The notes under the pieces: model-generated
Database searches by the model: none
What the model was told of the DNA's origin: nothing
What the model saw: only the letters and a program-made list of their open reading frames with translations
In this document: one piece after another, positions 34,763-43,611 of the stretch
Layout: every line of letters begins with the position of its first letter
Numbering within the stretch: position 1 is the first letter of the stretch
Translations under genes and position numbers: made by a program
NCBI GenBank assembly: GCA_040756735.1
Contig: JBFLYC010000015.1
Span: forward strand, 1 to 64,000
DNA length: 64,000 nucleotides
DNA from: JBFLYC01 sp040756735
GTDB lineage: Bacteria > Bacillota > DSM-16504 > Desulfitibacterales > Desulfitibacteraceae
Reading direction: 5' to 3'

Positions 34763-35615
34763 TTTTGCAGTATGTTCGCCGGACAGTTTTGACGAGCTGC
34801 TAAAATGTTTGAGAGCGGCAACCCCCAAGTCAAAAATTTTAGCAGGAGGAACAGATTTAGTTATTCAGATCAGGGAGAAAAAGTATTCTCCGGATGTGGT
34901 TATTGACTTATCCAGGTTGGGTGAACTTAAATTCATTAAGGAAGAAGCCTCAAAAATCAGAATTGGTTCCTTGACTAATTTTACAACCATAGCTGAAAGC
35001 CCGGTCATTAAAAAATATGCGTTGTGTCTGGCTCAGGCTGCGGCGGGAGTTGGATCGGTGCAGATTAGAAACTCAGGCACCATCGGCGGCAATGTTGCTA
35101 ATGCTTCACCGGCTGCAGACAGTATTCCGGCCTTGGTTGCCCTGGGCGCAGAAATCTTGATTGCCGGCCCGGAAGGCAGCAGGGCAGAAAAAATTGAGGA
35201 TTTTCTGTTAGGGGTTGAAAAGACCACCTTAAAGCCGGATGAAGTAATCACTGAGATTGCCATACCAAGGCTTCAGGGTAATTATCGAAGCGCTTTTTGC
35301 AAGTTAGGTAGGCGTAAAGCCCTGGCCATAGCCAGGATTAACCTGGCAGTAGTAGTTAGATTTAATGACGGCGGAGATATCCTTGAAGAAATGAGGATTG
35401 GTCTTGGCGCTGTTGGTTCTACTGCCTTTAGGCCCCTTGATGCGGAAAAGAAATTAACAGGCAGAAAGCTTGATGCCCAGCTGTTAGATGAAATGGCCCT
35501 GGAACTCTCAAGGGTTGTGGAAGAAAAAATTGCAGGCAGGGCCTCCATGCCCTATAAGAAAGAAGCAATTAAAGGACTGGTTTATGAAGCGGGAGAAATG
35601 CTTAAAAGGAAATAA
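34755..35615 (+). CDS. ygfM: xanthine dehydrogenase FAD-binding subunit (YgfM-like)
   Basis: A 286-residue FAD subunit of the molybdenum hydroxylase family. KILAGGTDLVIQIREKK (about residues 27-43) and NSGTIGGNVANASPAADS (about 110-127) are the two FAD-binding loops. It would pair with the fused [2Fe-2S]/Mo protein upstream and hand electrons to NAD or to YgfK. The ATG at 34755 overlaps the ygfK stop by 8 bp and follows GGAGGGGG. It ends the riboswitch-controlled unit; a 275-bp leader separates it from the transporter genes. Confidence 0.92.
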   Translation: MGSFAVCSPDSFDELLKCLRAATPKSKILAGGTDLVIQIREKKYSPDVVIDLSRLGELKFIKEEASKIRIGSLTNFTTIAESPVIKKYALCLAQAAAGVGSVQIRNSGTIGGNVANASPAADSIPALVALGAEILIAGPEGSRAEKIEDFLLGVEKTTLKPDEVITEIAIPRLQGNYRSAFCKLGRRKALAIARINLAVVVRFNDGGDILEEMRIGLGAVGSTAFRPLDAEKKLTGRKLDAQLLDEMALELSRVVEEKIAGRASMPYKKEAIKGLVYEAGEMLKRK

Positions 35616-35890
35616 GTACCAAGCATAAACCAATCTCTAAGTCAAGCAGGATTTTAAGCCTCCAATATGAAATATATATGTTTGTGCTTTTATAAGGCGT
35701 AATTGTTACAACAAGAAATAATGACGTTTACCCTGGTATAAAAAATAGTCCCGATTTTACTGGCACAGGAAAAGGCTGCCTGTACGCAGCTAAAAGAAGG
35801 GTGGTGGTCCGGCCATAACATAATCAGGGGTTTTAGCATCTGAGTACAAGCTATATGTGTAGATTAAATTAAGGGAGGAAAAAAAGAGTT

Positions 35891-37009
35891 ATGTTTAAGT
35901 TTAGAAGAATGAGTGTGCTGTTGGTTTTGTTTCTAGCGCTCGCATTGGTGGTTGCCGGCTGCGGCGGTAAAAAAGCTGAGGAACCCAAGAAAGATGCTCC
36001 ACCTGAGCCTGAAGAATTTAAGGTAGGTTTTGTGTATGTTGGACCAATCGGCGATGCCGGCTGGACCTATGCTCATGACCAGGGACGTTTGTATCTTGAG
36101 AATAATGTTCCAGGAGTTAAAACCTTCTATGTTGAATCCGTTCCGGAGGGCGCTGATGCTGAGAGGGTAATGACAGAAATGGTCCAGCAGGGCGCCAAGG
36201 TGATCTTTGCTACCAGTTTTGGATACATGGAGTACTTAATTAACGTCGCCAACAAATATCCTGATGTGGTATTTGAACATTGTTCGGGATATATGACTGC
36301 TCCCAACGCAGCTAATTATTTTGGCAAGATGTACCAGGCCAGGTACCTGTCAGGTATACTGGCCGGCATGAAGACAGAAAGCAATATCATAGGTTATGTC
36401 GGCGCTTTTTCCATTCCTGAAGTTGTAAGAGGCATCAATGCTTTTACTTTGGGTGTAAGGTCAGTTAATCCTGATGCCAAGGTCATTGTTTCATGGACAA
36501 ATACCTGGTATGATCCTGCTACCGAAAAGCAGGCAGCGCTGGCGCTTTTGGATGTAGGCGCTGATGTTATTGCCCAGCACCAGGATACTCCAGGACCACA
36601 GCAGGCAGCACAGGAAAGAGGAAAGTGGGGTATCGGTTACAATACTGATATGAGGCAGTTTGCTCCTGAAGCTACCATGACCAGCCCTGTATGGAACTGG
36701 GGACCCTATTACGTTAATGTTGTTAAATCTGTAATGGACGGAACCTGGAAATCTCACGAGTACTGGGGCCCAATGTCTGATGGAATCGTCGATATCGGTC
36801 CCTTTAATGACAAGCTGGTCACTCCCGAAATGAAGGAGAAGGTTCTTGCTGCAAGAGAAGCCATCTTGAAAGGAGAATTGGATGTTTTCGCGGGGCCCAT
36901 TAAGGACCAATCCGGCCAAATTAGGGTGCCTGAAGGCGCTTCCATGACAGATGCTGAAAAACTAAGCTTTGATTGGTTTGTTGAAGGAGTAGAAGGCAAA
37001 ATAGAATAA
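35891..37009 (+). CDS. BMP-family nucleoside-binding lipoprotein
   Basis: A 372-residue substrate-binding lipoprotein of the BMP/PnrA family (purine nucleoside receptors). Signal peptide with lipobox LVVAGC, acylated Cys24, then a charged linker. VGFVYVGPIGDAGWTYAHDQG begins the periplasmic-binding fold; FGYMEYLINVA, IGYVGAFSIPEVVRGINAF and HQDTPGPQQAA are the binding loops. It should capture purine nucleosides or bases at the outer membrane face for the ABC importer encoded next. Ribosome site AGGGAGG. The 275-bp leader contains GC hairpins (for example GCTGC/GCAGC) but no riboswitch class I could name. Confidence 0.92.
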   Translation: MFKFRRMSVLLVLFLALALVVAGCGGKKAEEPKKDAPPEPEEFKVGFVYVGPIGDAGWTYAHDQGRLYLENNVPGVKTFYVESVPEGADAERVMTEMVQQGAKVIFATSFGYMEYLINVANKYPDVVFEHCSGYMTAPNAANYFGKMYQARYLSGILAGMKTESNIIGYVGAFSIPEVVRGINAFTLGVRSVNPDAKVIVSWTNTWYDPATEKQAALALLDVGADVIAQHQDTPGPQQAAQERGKWGIGYNTDMRQFAPEATMTSPVWNWGPYYVNVVKSVMDGTWKSHEYWGPMSDGIVDIGPFNDKLVTPEMKEKVLAAREAILKGELDVFAGPIKDQSGQIRVPEGASMTDAEKLSFDWFVEGVEGKIE

Positions 37010-37030
37010 GCAGGTACTGCGGGTATAGTA

Positions 37031-37060
37031 ATGGCTGCTGGCCGGTTAGCCAGCAGCCAT
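37031..37060 (+). other. hairpin between lipoprotein and ABC ATPase genes
   Basis: ATGGCTGCTGGC (37031-37042) pairs perfectly with GCCAGCAGCCAT (37049-37060), loop CGGTTA. No T run follows, so it is more likely an mRNA-stabilising or partially attenuating stem, keeping the binding protein in excess, than a full terminator. Confidence 0.65.
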
Positions 37061-37126
37061 TTCAATAAATGTGAGACAAAATACCGGGGGCGCGCAGGGC
37101 CCCTTTCATTGAAGGGAGGTATGTTT

Positions 37127-38653
37127 ATGCCTCAAGTACCACTTGTGGAAATGAAGGGCATTACCAAAAGGTTTCCCGGGGTGCTGGCCAATGACCATGT
37201 GAGTTTTGAAGCCAGGTCTGGGGAAATACATGCCCTTTTAGGTGAAAATGGTGCGGGCAAGAGTACTTTAATGAGTATACTTACCGGGCTTTATAGACCA
37301 GACGAGGGTCAGATTTTTATAAAAGGAAAGCCTGTACAACTAAAAAATCCAAAGGAAGCCATAGGGCTGGGTATTGGCATGGTCCACCAGCACTTCCGGC
37401 TGGTACAACCCTTTTCTGTGGCGGAAAACATTGTCCTGGGAATGAAAAACCTTGGATTATTTATAAAAAAGGAAAAGGTGGAAAAGGAAATAGAAGAACT
37501 TTCACGGCGATTTGCCCTGAAGGTGGAGCCCAAGGCAAAGATCTGGCAGCTTTCAGTGGGCGAGCAGCAGAGGGTGGAAATTGTTAAGATGCTGTACAGG
37601 GGCGCAGAAATACTTATCCTTGATGAGCCCACCGCGGTATTAACTCCCCAGGAAGTGAGAGAATTATTTAAAACCCTTAGGCAGACAGCCAACCAGGGAA
37701 AGGCAGTAATCTTGATTACTCACAAACTTAATGAAGTAATGGAAATTGCAGACCGGATCACTGTTTTAAGGGGAGGAAAATCAGTGGCCACCGTCAATAA
37801 GGTTGAAACAAATAAAATAGAATTAACCAAGCTGATGGTGGGCAGGGAGGCCATGCTCGTAGTTGACAAGAAACCGCCTGATTTGGGTCCTGTTATCCTG
37901 CAGCTGGAAAATGTCAACTGTTTAAGTGACAAGGGTTATCCTGCCCTCAAAGATGCAAGCTTGGAGATTAGAGGCGGGGAAATCCTTGGAGTTGCCGGTG
38001 TTGCAGGCAATGGACAAAGAGAGCTGGCTGAAGTAATTACAGGCCTGCGCCGTGTGACCAGGGGCAAGGTAAAGATAGGAAACAAGGATTATACCAATGT
38101 AAGCCCCAGGGAGGTTATTGAAGCCAGGGTTGCCTATATACCTGAAGACAGGGTAGGAATGGGTCTGGTACCTAACCTAAATGCCATGGAAAATGTAATA
38201 CTTAAAAATTACCGGGAAAAACCTGTCTGCGGTCCACTTTTTATTAACGGTGATTATGTTAAAAACAGGGCAAGGCAGCTGGTTGATGACTTCAACATTA
38301 AAATGACCGGAGTTGACAAGGCCGTTAAACTAATGTCCGGGGGGAACCTTCAAAAACTCCTTTTTGCCAGGGAAGTGTCCTGTGAACCCCAGTTGATAGT
38401 TGCTGTTTATCCGGTACGGGGTCTGGATGTGAGCGCCATAGAAGCAGTACATGATATCCTGCTTGCCCAGAGGGAAGCAGGGGTTGCCATCTTGTTCATC
38501 TCTGAAGATTTAGATGAGATTTTCAAACTGTCCGACAGAATAGCTGTACTTTATGACGGTCAGGTCATGGATGTGCTGCCTACAGGCAAAACCAATGTAG
38601 AGGAAGTCGGCATGTTAATGGCCGGTACAAGACCGGAAAGGGAGGTGGGGTAA
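37127..38653 (+). CDS. nucleoside ABC transporter ATPase (double nucleotide-binding domain)
   Basis: A 508-residue ATPase with two nucleotide-binding halves, as in YufO/NupO and sugar ABC systems. First half: GENGAGKSTLMSIL, SVGEQQRVEIVK signature, LILDEPTAVLTP. Second half: degenerate Walker A AGVAGNGQRELAEVI, SGGNLQKLLFAREV, VYPVRGLDVSAIEAV. It powers uptake of the ligand bound by the upstream lipoprotein. Start at ATG 37127 (MPQVPLVEMKG), 7 nt after GGAGG; earlier in-frame starts run through the hairpin and are unlikely. Its stop overlaps the next start as TAATG. Confidence 0.92.
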   Translation: MPQVPLVEMKGITKRFPGVLANDHVSFEARSGEIHALLGENGAGKSTLMSILTGLYRPDEGQIFIKGKPVQLKNPKEAIGLGIGMVHQHFRLVQPFSVAENIVLGMKNLGLFIKKEKVEKEIEELSRRFALKVEPKAKIWQLSVGEQQRVEIVKMLYRGAEILILDEPTAVLTPQEVRELFKTLRQTANQGKAVILITHKLNEVMEIADRITVLRGGKSVATVNKVETNKIELTKLMVGREAMLVVDKKPPDLGPVILQLENVNCLSDKGYPALKDASLEIRGGEILGVAGVAGNGQRELAEVITGLRRVTRGKVKIGNKDYTNVSPREVIEARVAYIPEDRVGMGLVPNLNAMENVILKNYREKPVCGPLFINGDYVKNRARQLVDDFNIKMTGVDKAVKLMSGGNLQKLLFAREVSCEPQLIVAVYPVRGLDVSAIEAVHDILLAQREAGVAILFISEDLDEIFKLSDRIAVLYDGQVMDVLPTGKTNVEEVGMLMAGTRPEREVG

Positions 38654-39750
38654 TGCCAGCGCCGGTAATCCAACAAGGAAGTCCCTTTACCATTAAACTT
38701 GAAAAAAGGTTAACCACATCCCGTCTTAATAATATACTCATACCGGTAATTTCTGTTTTTCTTGCACTGGTAGTAGGAGCCATCTTTATTTATGTTACGG
38801 GAAATGACCCTGTAAAAATTTATCAGACAATGCTAAAAGGCGCCTTTGGTTCAAAGTATGGCATCTCGGAGACTGTTGTCAAGGCAATTCCTTTAATCTT
38901 AACGGGACTAGCAGTTTCCATTGCCTTTAAGATGCAGTTGTGGAATATCGGGGCAGAAGGTCAGCTTTACATGGGAGCCTGGGCAGCAGCCTATGTTGCC
39001 CTGTTTATGCCGGATTTGCCAGGGTTTTTAGTGCTGCCGACCATGTTTTTATTTGGGTTTCTTGGGGGAGCCATATGGGCTTTAATCCCGGCCATACCCA
39101 GAGCCCTTATTGGCGTTAATGAAACCATTACCACCCTGCTGCTAAATTATGTGGCCATCCTTTGGTTTGGATATTTTGTCTATGGACCCTGGCGTGACCC
39201 CAAAGGTTTTAATTTTCCTCTATCAGCTGCATTTCCTGAAGCTGCAAGGCTGCCGTCCATGTTTGATACCAGGGTTCACTATGGTTTAATTATCGGTCTG
39301 GTGGCTGTGGTAATTATTTATATAATGTTAAAACATACTAAGTGGGGTTATGAAATTAGGGTCATTGGTGAAAGTCCCAATGCAGCTCGTTATGCCGGGA
39401 TGAACATTGTTCGCAATATCCTCCTGGTAATGATTTTAAGCGGGGGCTTGGCAGGGATTGCAGGAATGAGCGAGGTGGCCGGCCTTACCCACAGGCTGCA
39501 GCCCACAATCTCACCGGGATATGGATACACGGCTATTATTATCGCCTGGCTAGCCAAGCTGAATCCCTTCGCAATCCTACTGGTTTCTTTCTTATTTGGC
39601 GGTTTGTTGGTGGGAGGGTACTCTGTTCAGACATTAGGTCTGCCTGCTGCCACGGCTTATATGCTGCAAGGCTTGATTCTGTTCTTTGTCCTGGGCGGGG
39701 AATTGTTTAACAGGTACAGGCTGAGAATTAGGGAAAGAGGTGGGAAATAA
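38653..39750 (+). CDS. nucleoside ABC transporter permease 1
   Basis: A 365-residue membrane protein with about 10 helices, of the BPD_transp_2 family (YufP/NupP-like). PLILTGLAVSIAFKMQLWNIGAEGQ, GVNETITTLLLNYVA and RVIGESPNAARYAGMN (cytoplasmic coupling region) are typical. Translationally coupled to the ATPase and to the next permease by TAATG junctions, so the three are made in step. Confidence 0.92.
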   Translation: MPAPVIQQGSPFTIKLEKRLTTSRLNNILIPVISVFLALVVGAIFIYVTGNDPVKIYQTMLKGAFGSKYGISETVVKAIPLILTGLAVSIAFKMQLWNIGAEGQLYMGAWAAAYVALFMPDLPGFLVLPTMFLFGFLGGAIWALIPAIPRALIGVNETITTLLLNYVAILWFGYFVYGPWRDPKGFNFPLSAAFPEAARLPSMFDTRVHYGLIIGLVAVVIIYIMLKHTKWGYEIRVIGESPNAARYAGMNIVRNILLVMILSGGLAGIAGMSEVAGLTHRLQPTISPGYGYTAIIIAWLAKLNPFAILLVSFLFGGLLVGGYSVQTLGLPAATAYMLQGLILFFVLGGELFNRYRLRIRERGGK

Positions 39751-40682
39751 TGGATTATGCTTTAGTAACAGCTGTTTTAGCAGCGGCTATCATTGCGGGA
39801 ACTCCTATCCTCTATGCTGCCCTTGGAGAAATACTGGCTGAGAGGACGGGGGTGCTGAACCTGGGCTTGGAGGGAATGATGCTGGTTGGAGCAGTTTCCG
39901 GTTTTATGGCGACAATAGCTACAGGCAGCCATTGGATGGGTTTGCTGGCTGCCATGATTGCCGGCGGTATGGTGGCCGCTGTACACGCTGTATTAACCAT
40001 AACCTTTAAAGCAAACCAGGTGGTCAGCGGTTTAGCCCTTACCATCTTTGGCACAGGTCTAAGCGGTTTCCTGGGTAAAAAGCTCATCGGCATACCTGCC
40101 CCTTCAACCTTTTCAAAGGTTTCCCTGCCGGTATTAAGTGACATTCCCTTTCTGGGACCGGTACTTTTTAATCAGGATCCCCTTGTATATCTCAGCTACC
40201 TGCTGGTGCCTTTGATGTGGATTTTTATTTACAGGACTAACCCAGGCCTGAAGATGCGTTCTGTGGGGGAAAATCCTGGAGCAGCAGATTCTTTAGGAGT
40301 CAATGTCTTCCTTACCAGATATATATACGTTATCATTGGCGGCATCTTTTCGGGTATTGCCGGAGCCTACCTGTCACTGGCCTATGCTCCCACATGGCTT
40401 GAGCATATGACCGGCGGAAGAGGTTGGATAGCTATTGCCCTGGTTATTTTCTCTACCTGGAATCCCGCACGGGCTCTTATAGGGGCCTATATCTTCGGCG
40501 GAGTTGATGCTCTGGGCTTTAGACTGCAGGCAATGAACATCGGCGTATCGTCTTTTTTCCTGAACATGCTGCCGTATTTATTTACAATTCTGGTGTTGAT
40601 ATTTGCCACCATGCAGACTCAAAGGAACAGAATAGGCGCCCCTGGCGCCCTAATGCTGCCCTATGACAGGGAGGACAGGTAG
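39750..40682 (+). CDS. nucleoside ABC transporter permease 2
   Basis: A 310-residue second permease (YufQ/NupQ-like). LGEILAERTGVLNLGLEGMM, ANQVVSGLALTIFGTGLSG and RSVGENPGAADSLGVN are the family blocks. It forms the heterodimeric channel with the preceding permease. An amidohydrolase begins 4 bp after its stop, suggesting that the imported compound is its substrate or is converted to it. Confidence 0.92.
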   Translation: MDYALVTAVLAAAIIAGTPILYAALGEILAERTGVLNLGLEGMMLVGAVSGFMATIATGSHWMGLLAAMIAGGMVAAVHAVLTITFKANQVVSGLALTIFGTGLSGFLGKKLIGIPAPSTFSKVSLPVLSDIPFLGPVLFNQDPLVYLSYLLVPLMWIFIYRTNPGLKMRSVGENPGAADSLGVNVFLTRYIYVIIGGIFSGIAGAYLSLAYAPTWLEHMTGGRGWIAIALVIFSTWNPARALIGAYIFGGVDALGFRLQAMNIGVSSFFLNMLPYLFTILVLIFATMQTQRNRIGAPGALMLPYDREDR

Positions 40683-40686
40683 TGCA

Positions 40687-42012
40687 ATGAAGATACTTTT
40701 TGAAGGACCCAAAATAATTACCATGGATGACCAGGGAACGATTTTTGAAGGCAATCTTTTAGTGGAAGAGGACCGTATTTCTTATGTAGGTAATGCATTG
40801 CCTCCTGCAGATAAAGTGATCAATTGCAGGGGAAAACTTTTAATACCAGGTCTGATCCAAACCCATGTCCATTTATGTCAAACCCTCTTTCGCAGCCAGG
40901 CAGATGACCTGGAACTATTGGATTGGTTGAAAAAAAGAATCTGGCCTTTAGAAGGCGCCCATGATGAAGAGTCCATTTACTGTTCAGCCCTTTTAGGCAT
41001 ATCCGAAATGCTTCTTGGGGGTACAACTTCAATCGTAGACATGGAAAGCGTGCACCATACCCATGCGGCTATCACTGCCATAGAAGAAAGCGGCATCAGG
41101 GCTATTACTGGAAAGGCAATGATGGACCATGGTCAGGGGGTTCCTCCTGGCTTGAAAGAGACCACTTCAGATTCCCTGCAGGAGAGTGTGGACCTTCTCG
41201 AGAAATGGCATGGGCGGGCTAAAGGACGCATACAATACGCTTTTACTCCCAGGTTTGTTGTTTCATGTACTGAAGAACTGCTTAAAGAGGTGGCAGCATT
41301 AAGTTTAAAATATGGGGTTAAAGTGCATACCCATGCTTCAGAAAACAAGGAAGAAGTGGAACTGGTAGAAAAAGAAAGGGGCATGAGAAACGTTTTATAT
41401 CTTGATCATATAGGATTAGCCAGGCCGGATTTAATTCTCACCCACTGCATATGGTTAGATAACAATGAAATAAATCTATTACAGGACAGGGATGTAAAGG
41501 TAACGCACTGTCCTACCTGTAACATGAAGCTTTCATCAGGATATGCCCCTGTACCAGAAATGCTGAAAAAAGGTATTACAGTTGCCCTTGGCGCTGATGG
41601 CGCCCCTTGTAACAACAACCTGGATATGTTTAATGAGATGAGAATGGCAGGTTTAATGCAGAAACCCCTGCATGGACCTACTGCCATGCCTGCTAAAGAG
41701 ATCTTTAAAATGGCTACCCTGGGTGGGGCTAAAGCCATGGGACTGGAAAAGGAAATTGGTTCAATTGAAGTAGGGAAAAAAGCCGACCTGGCACTTATAT
41801 CCCTGGATGGACCCCATGTTAATCCAGTAGAAGACGTGGACCTTTATTCACTCCTTGTATATTCCATTAGGAGTTCAGATGTGATGTTAACCATGGTGGA
41901 TGGGAAAATACTCATGGAAGATAGGAAGCTTAAAACCCTTGAACTGGAAAGGATAGTAAGGGTCAGTAATAAAGCTTTAAAAAGGGTAACAGAAAGGGCG
42001 GGCTTTAGTTAA
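40687..42012 (+). CDS. amidohydrolase, purine/nucleoside deaminase-like
   Basis: A 441-residue metal-dependent hydrolase of the TrzA/AtzA-MtaD-guanine deaminase branch. Metal ligands: QTHVHLCQTL (HxH), VHTHASENKEE, LTHCIWLDN and ALGADGAPCNNNLDMF (Asp). Relatives deaminate adenosine analogues, guanine, 8-oxoguanine or triazines. Next to a nucleoside importer, a purine or nucleoside deaminase is most likely; the exact substrate cannot be read from the sequence. ATG 40687 with a GGAGG about 10 nt upstream. Confidence 0.85.
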   Translation: MKILFEGPKIITMDDQGTIFEGNLLVEEDRISYVGNALPPADKVINCRGKLLIPGLIQTHVHLCQTLFRSQADDLELLDWLKKRIWPLEGAHDEESIYCSALLGISEMLLGGTTSIVDMESVHHTHAAITAIEESGIRAITGKAMMDHGQGVPPGLKETTSDSLQESVDLLEKWHGRAKGRIQYAFTPRFVVSCTEELLKEVAALSLKYGVKVHTHASENKEEVELVEKERGMRNVLYLDHIGLARPDLILTHCIWLDNNEINLLQDRDVKVTHCPTCNMKLSSGYAPVPEMLKKGITVALGADGAPCNNNLDMFNEMRMAGLMQKPLHGPTAMPAKEIFKMATLGGAKAMGLEKEIGSIEVGKKADLALISLDGPHVNPVEDVDLYSLLVYSIRSSDVMLTMVDGKILMEDRKLKTLELERIVRVSNKALKRVTERAGFS

Positions 42013-42017
42013 GGGAG

Positions 42018-42237
42018 TACATGCATCTTGCATCATGAACAAGCGAACTAGAAAGTACTGAAGATGCGGGTCATGCCTCATGCATCCTGCATCTTGCATC
42101 ATGAACAAGCGAACTAGAAAGTACTGAAGATGCGGGTCATGCCTCATGCATCCTGCATCTTGCATCATGAACAAGCGAACTAGAAAGTACTGAAGATGCG
42201 GGTCATGCCTCATGCATCCTGCATCTTGCATCATGAA
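42018..42237. repeat. 66-bp tandem repeat, three copies plus a partial fourth
   Basis: Units begin at 42024, 42090, 42156 and 42222 with period exactly 66 and essentially no differences; each contains GCATCTTGCATCATGAACAA, then GAACTAGAAAGTACTGAAG, then GCGGGTCATGCCTCATGCAT. Because 66 is a multiple of 3 an antisense frame stays open across it, but that is a by-product. It fills the gap between the two amidohydrolase genes. Confidence 0.9.
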
Positions 42238-42255
42238 TAAGAGAGGAGTGGTTAG

Positions 42256-43584
42256 ATGTTGCTGGTAGGAAATGGGATATTGATAACCCATGGAAATGAA
42301 TGCAGGGTGATAGATAAAGGAGCAGTTGTCATAAAAGGTGACACCATTTTAAAAGTGGGAGATACAGAAAAGCTCAAGGCTGAGTTTCCCGGGGCAGAAT
42401 TTATAGACTGCCAGGGCAAGCTGATCATGCCTGGTTTTTTGAATGTTCATACCCATACCTATAGCGCTTTTGCACGGGGAATGAGTTTAAAAGATGAACC
42501 GCCGGCGAATTTTCCGCAGATATTAGAAAGGCTATGGTGGAGGTTAGACAAGACCTTAACCCTGGAAGACGTTTATTATAGCGCCTTAATACCCTTTATG
42601 GAATGTGTAAAAAACGGAACCACAGCCGTTTTAGATCACCATGCAAGCCCCTTTGCCGCAGAAGGAAGCTTAGAACAGATTGCCAGGGCAGCGGCTGAAG
42701 TTGGCATAAGAGTGAACCTGTGCTATGAGGTTAGTGACAGAGATGGCAAAGAAAGGGCGCTGGCAGGTATTGAGGAAAACATTAGTTTTATTAAAAAATG
42801 CAAGCAAGAGGATGACCAGATGGTAGGCGCTAGTTTTGGCCTCCATGCATCATTTACTATAGGTGATGAGACCATGGAAAAGTGCGCCCAGGCTGCCAAA
42901 GAGTTAGGTGTAGGGGTACACATTCACTCTGCTGAAAGCACTGCAGATGTAGAAGACAGCAGGCAAAGGTATAAAATGGGAGTAGTAGAAAGGTTAGACA
43001 AGTACGAATTGCTTGGCCCAAAAACATTGACAGCCCATTGTGTCCACATCAGTGAGAAGGAAATGGAACTTTTGGCAGAAACCAGGACCAATGTTGCCCA
43101 TAATCCCCAGTCGAACATGAACAACGCTGTAGGGTGTGCTGATGTTAAAAAAATGCTGGATACTGGTGTGATTTTAGGAATGGGTACTGACGGGATGACA
43201 CATGATATGATAGAAGGGATGAAGACTGCCCATATCCTGCATAAGTTTTATAAAAATGACCCAAGGGTTGCCTGGGAGGAAGTACCCACCATGCAGTTTA
43301 CCAATAATTCTAGAATAATGGCCAATTACTTTACAAAACCCATGGGGGTTCTAGCTCCAGGTGCAGCTGCAGATGTAGTGGTTATAGACTATGACCCGCC
43401 AACGCCGGTTAATTCAGGTAATTATTATGGACATCTGGTATTTGGCGTCTCGGGTAGGATGGTGGATACCACAATAATTGCCGGCAAGGTGTTGATGAAG
43501 GATAAAAAACTCCTTCATGTTGATGAAAAGGAAATAAATGCCAGGTCCAGGGAATTAGCTCAGAAACTGTGGGATCGTTTTTAA
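42256..43584 (+). CDS. ssnA: SsnA, selenium-cluster aminohydrolase
   Basis: A 442-residue amidohydrolase of the SsnA family, regularly found with ygfK and selenium-type xanthine dehydrogenase. Metal-binding motifs: NVHTHTYSAFARGM (HxH), HIHSAES, TAHCVHISE and GMGTDGMTHDM (Asp). A ring-opening or deamination step in purine breakdown is assumed from its co-occurrence in the anaerobic uric acid gene set. The leader contains the 66-bp repeats; GAGAGGAG is about 8 nt before ATG 42256. Confidence 0.92.
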   Translation: MLLVGNGILITHGNECRVIDKGAVVIKGDTILKVGDTEKLKAEFPGAEFIDCQGKLIMPGFLNVHTHTYSAFARGMSLKDEPPANFPQILERLWWRLDKTLTLEDVYYSALIPFMECVKNGTTAVLDHHASPFAAEGSLEQIARAAAEVGIRVNLCYEVSDRDGKERALAGIEENISFIKKCKQEDDQMVGASFGLHASFTIGDETMEKCAQAAKELGVGVHIHSAESTADVEDSRQRYKMGVVERLDKYELLGPKTLTAHCVHISEKEMELLAETRTNVAHNPQSNMNNAVGCADVKKMLDTGVILGMGTDGMTHDMIEGMKTAHILHKFYKNDPRVAWEEVPTMQFTNNSRIMANYFTKPMGVLAPGAAADVVVIDYDPPTPVNSGNYYGHLVFGVSGRMVDTTIIAGKVLMKDKKLLHVDEKEINARSRELAQKLWDRF

Positions 43585-43611
43585 ATTCATTATGGGGAGA
43601 GTAGAAAGGCA

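Noticed and set aside
35760..35780. TGGCAC as a sigma-54 promoter
   Set aside because: The GC of a -12 element is not at the required spacing; no other convincing -24/-12 site was found.
35616..35890. Known riboswitch class in the leader of the nucleoside-binding lipoprotein
   Set aside because: Some hairpins are present but no conserved core of purine, Moco, ZTP, THF or guanidine riboswitches could be matched.
42018..42240. 66-bp repeats as a CRISPR array, or as an antisense gene of 104 codons
   Set aside because: Units are identical end to end with no unique spacers; the antisense frame is open only because the period is a multiple of three.
42256..43584. SsnA and the amidohydrolase at 40687 as one duplicated gene
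   Set aside because: They share the fold but differ throughout in motifs; SsnA matches its own selenium-linked family.
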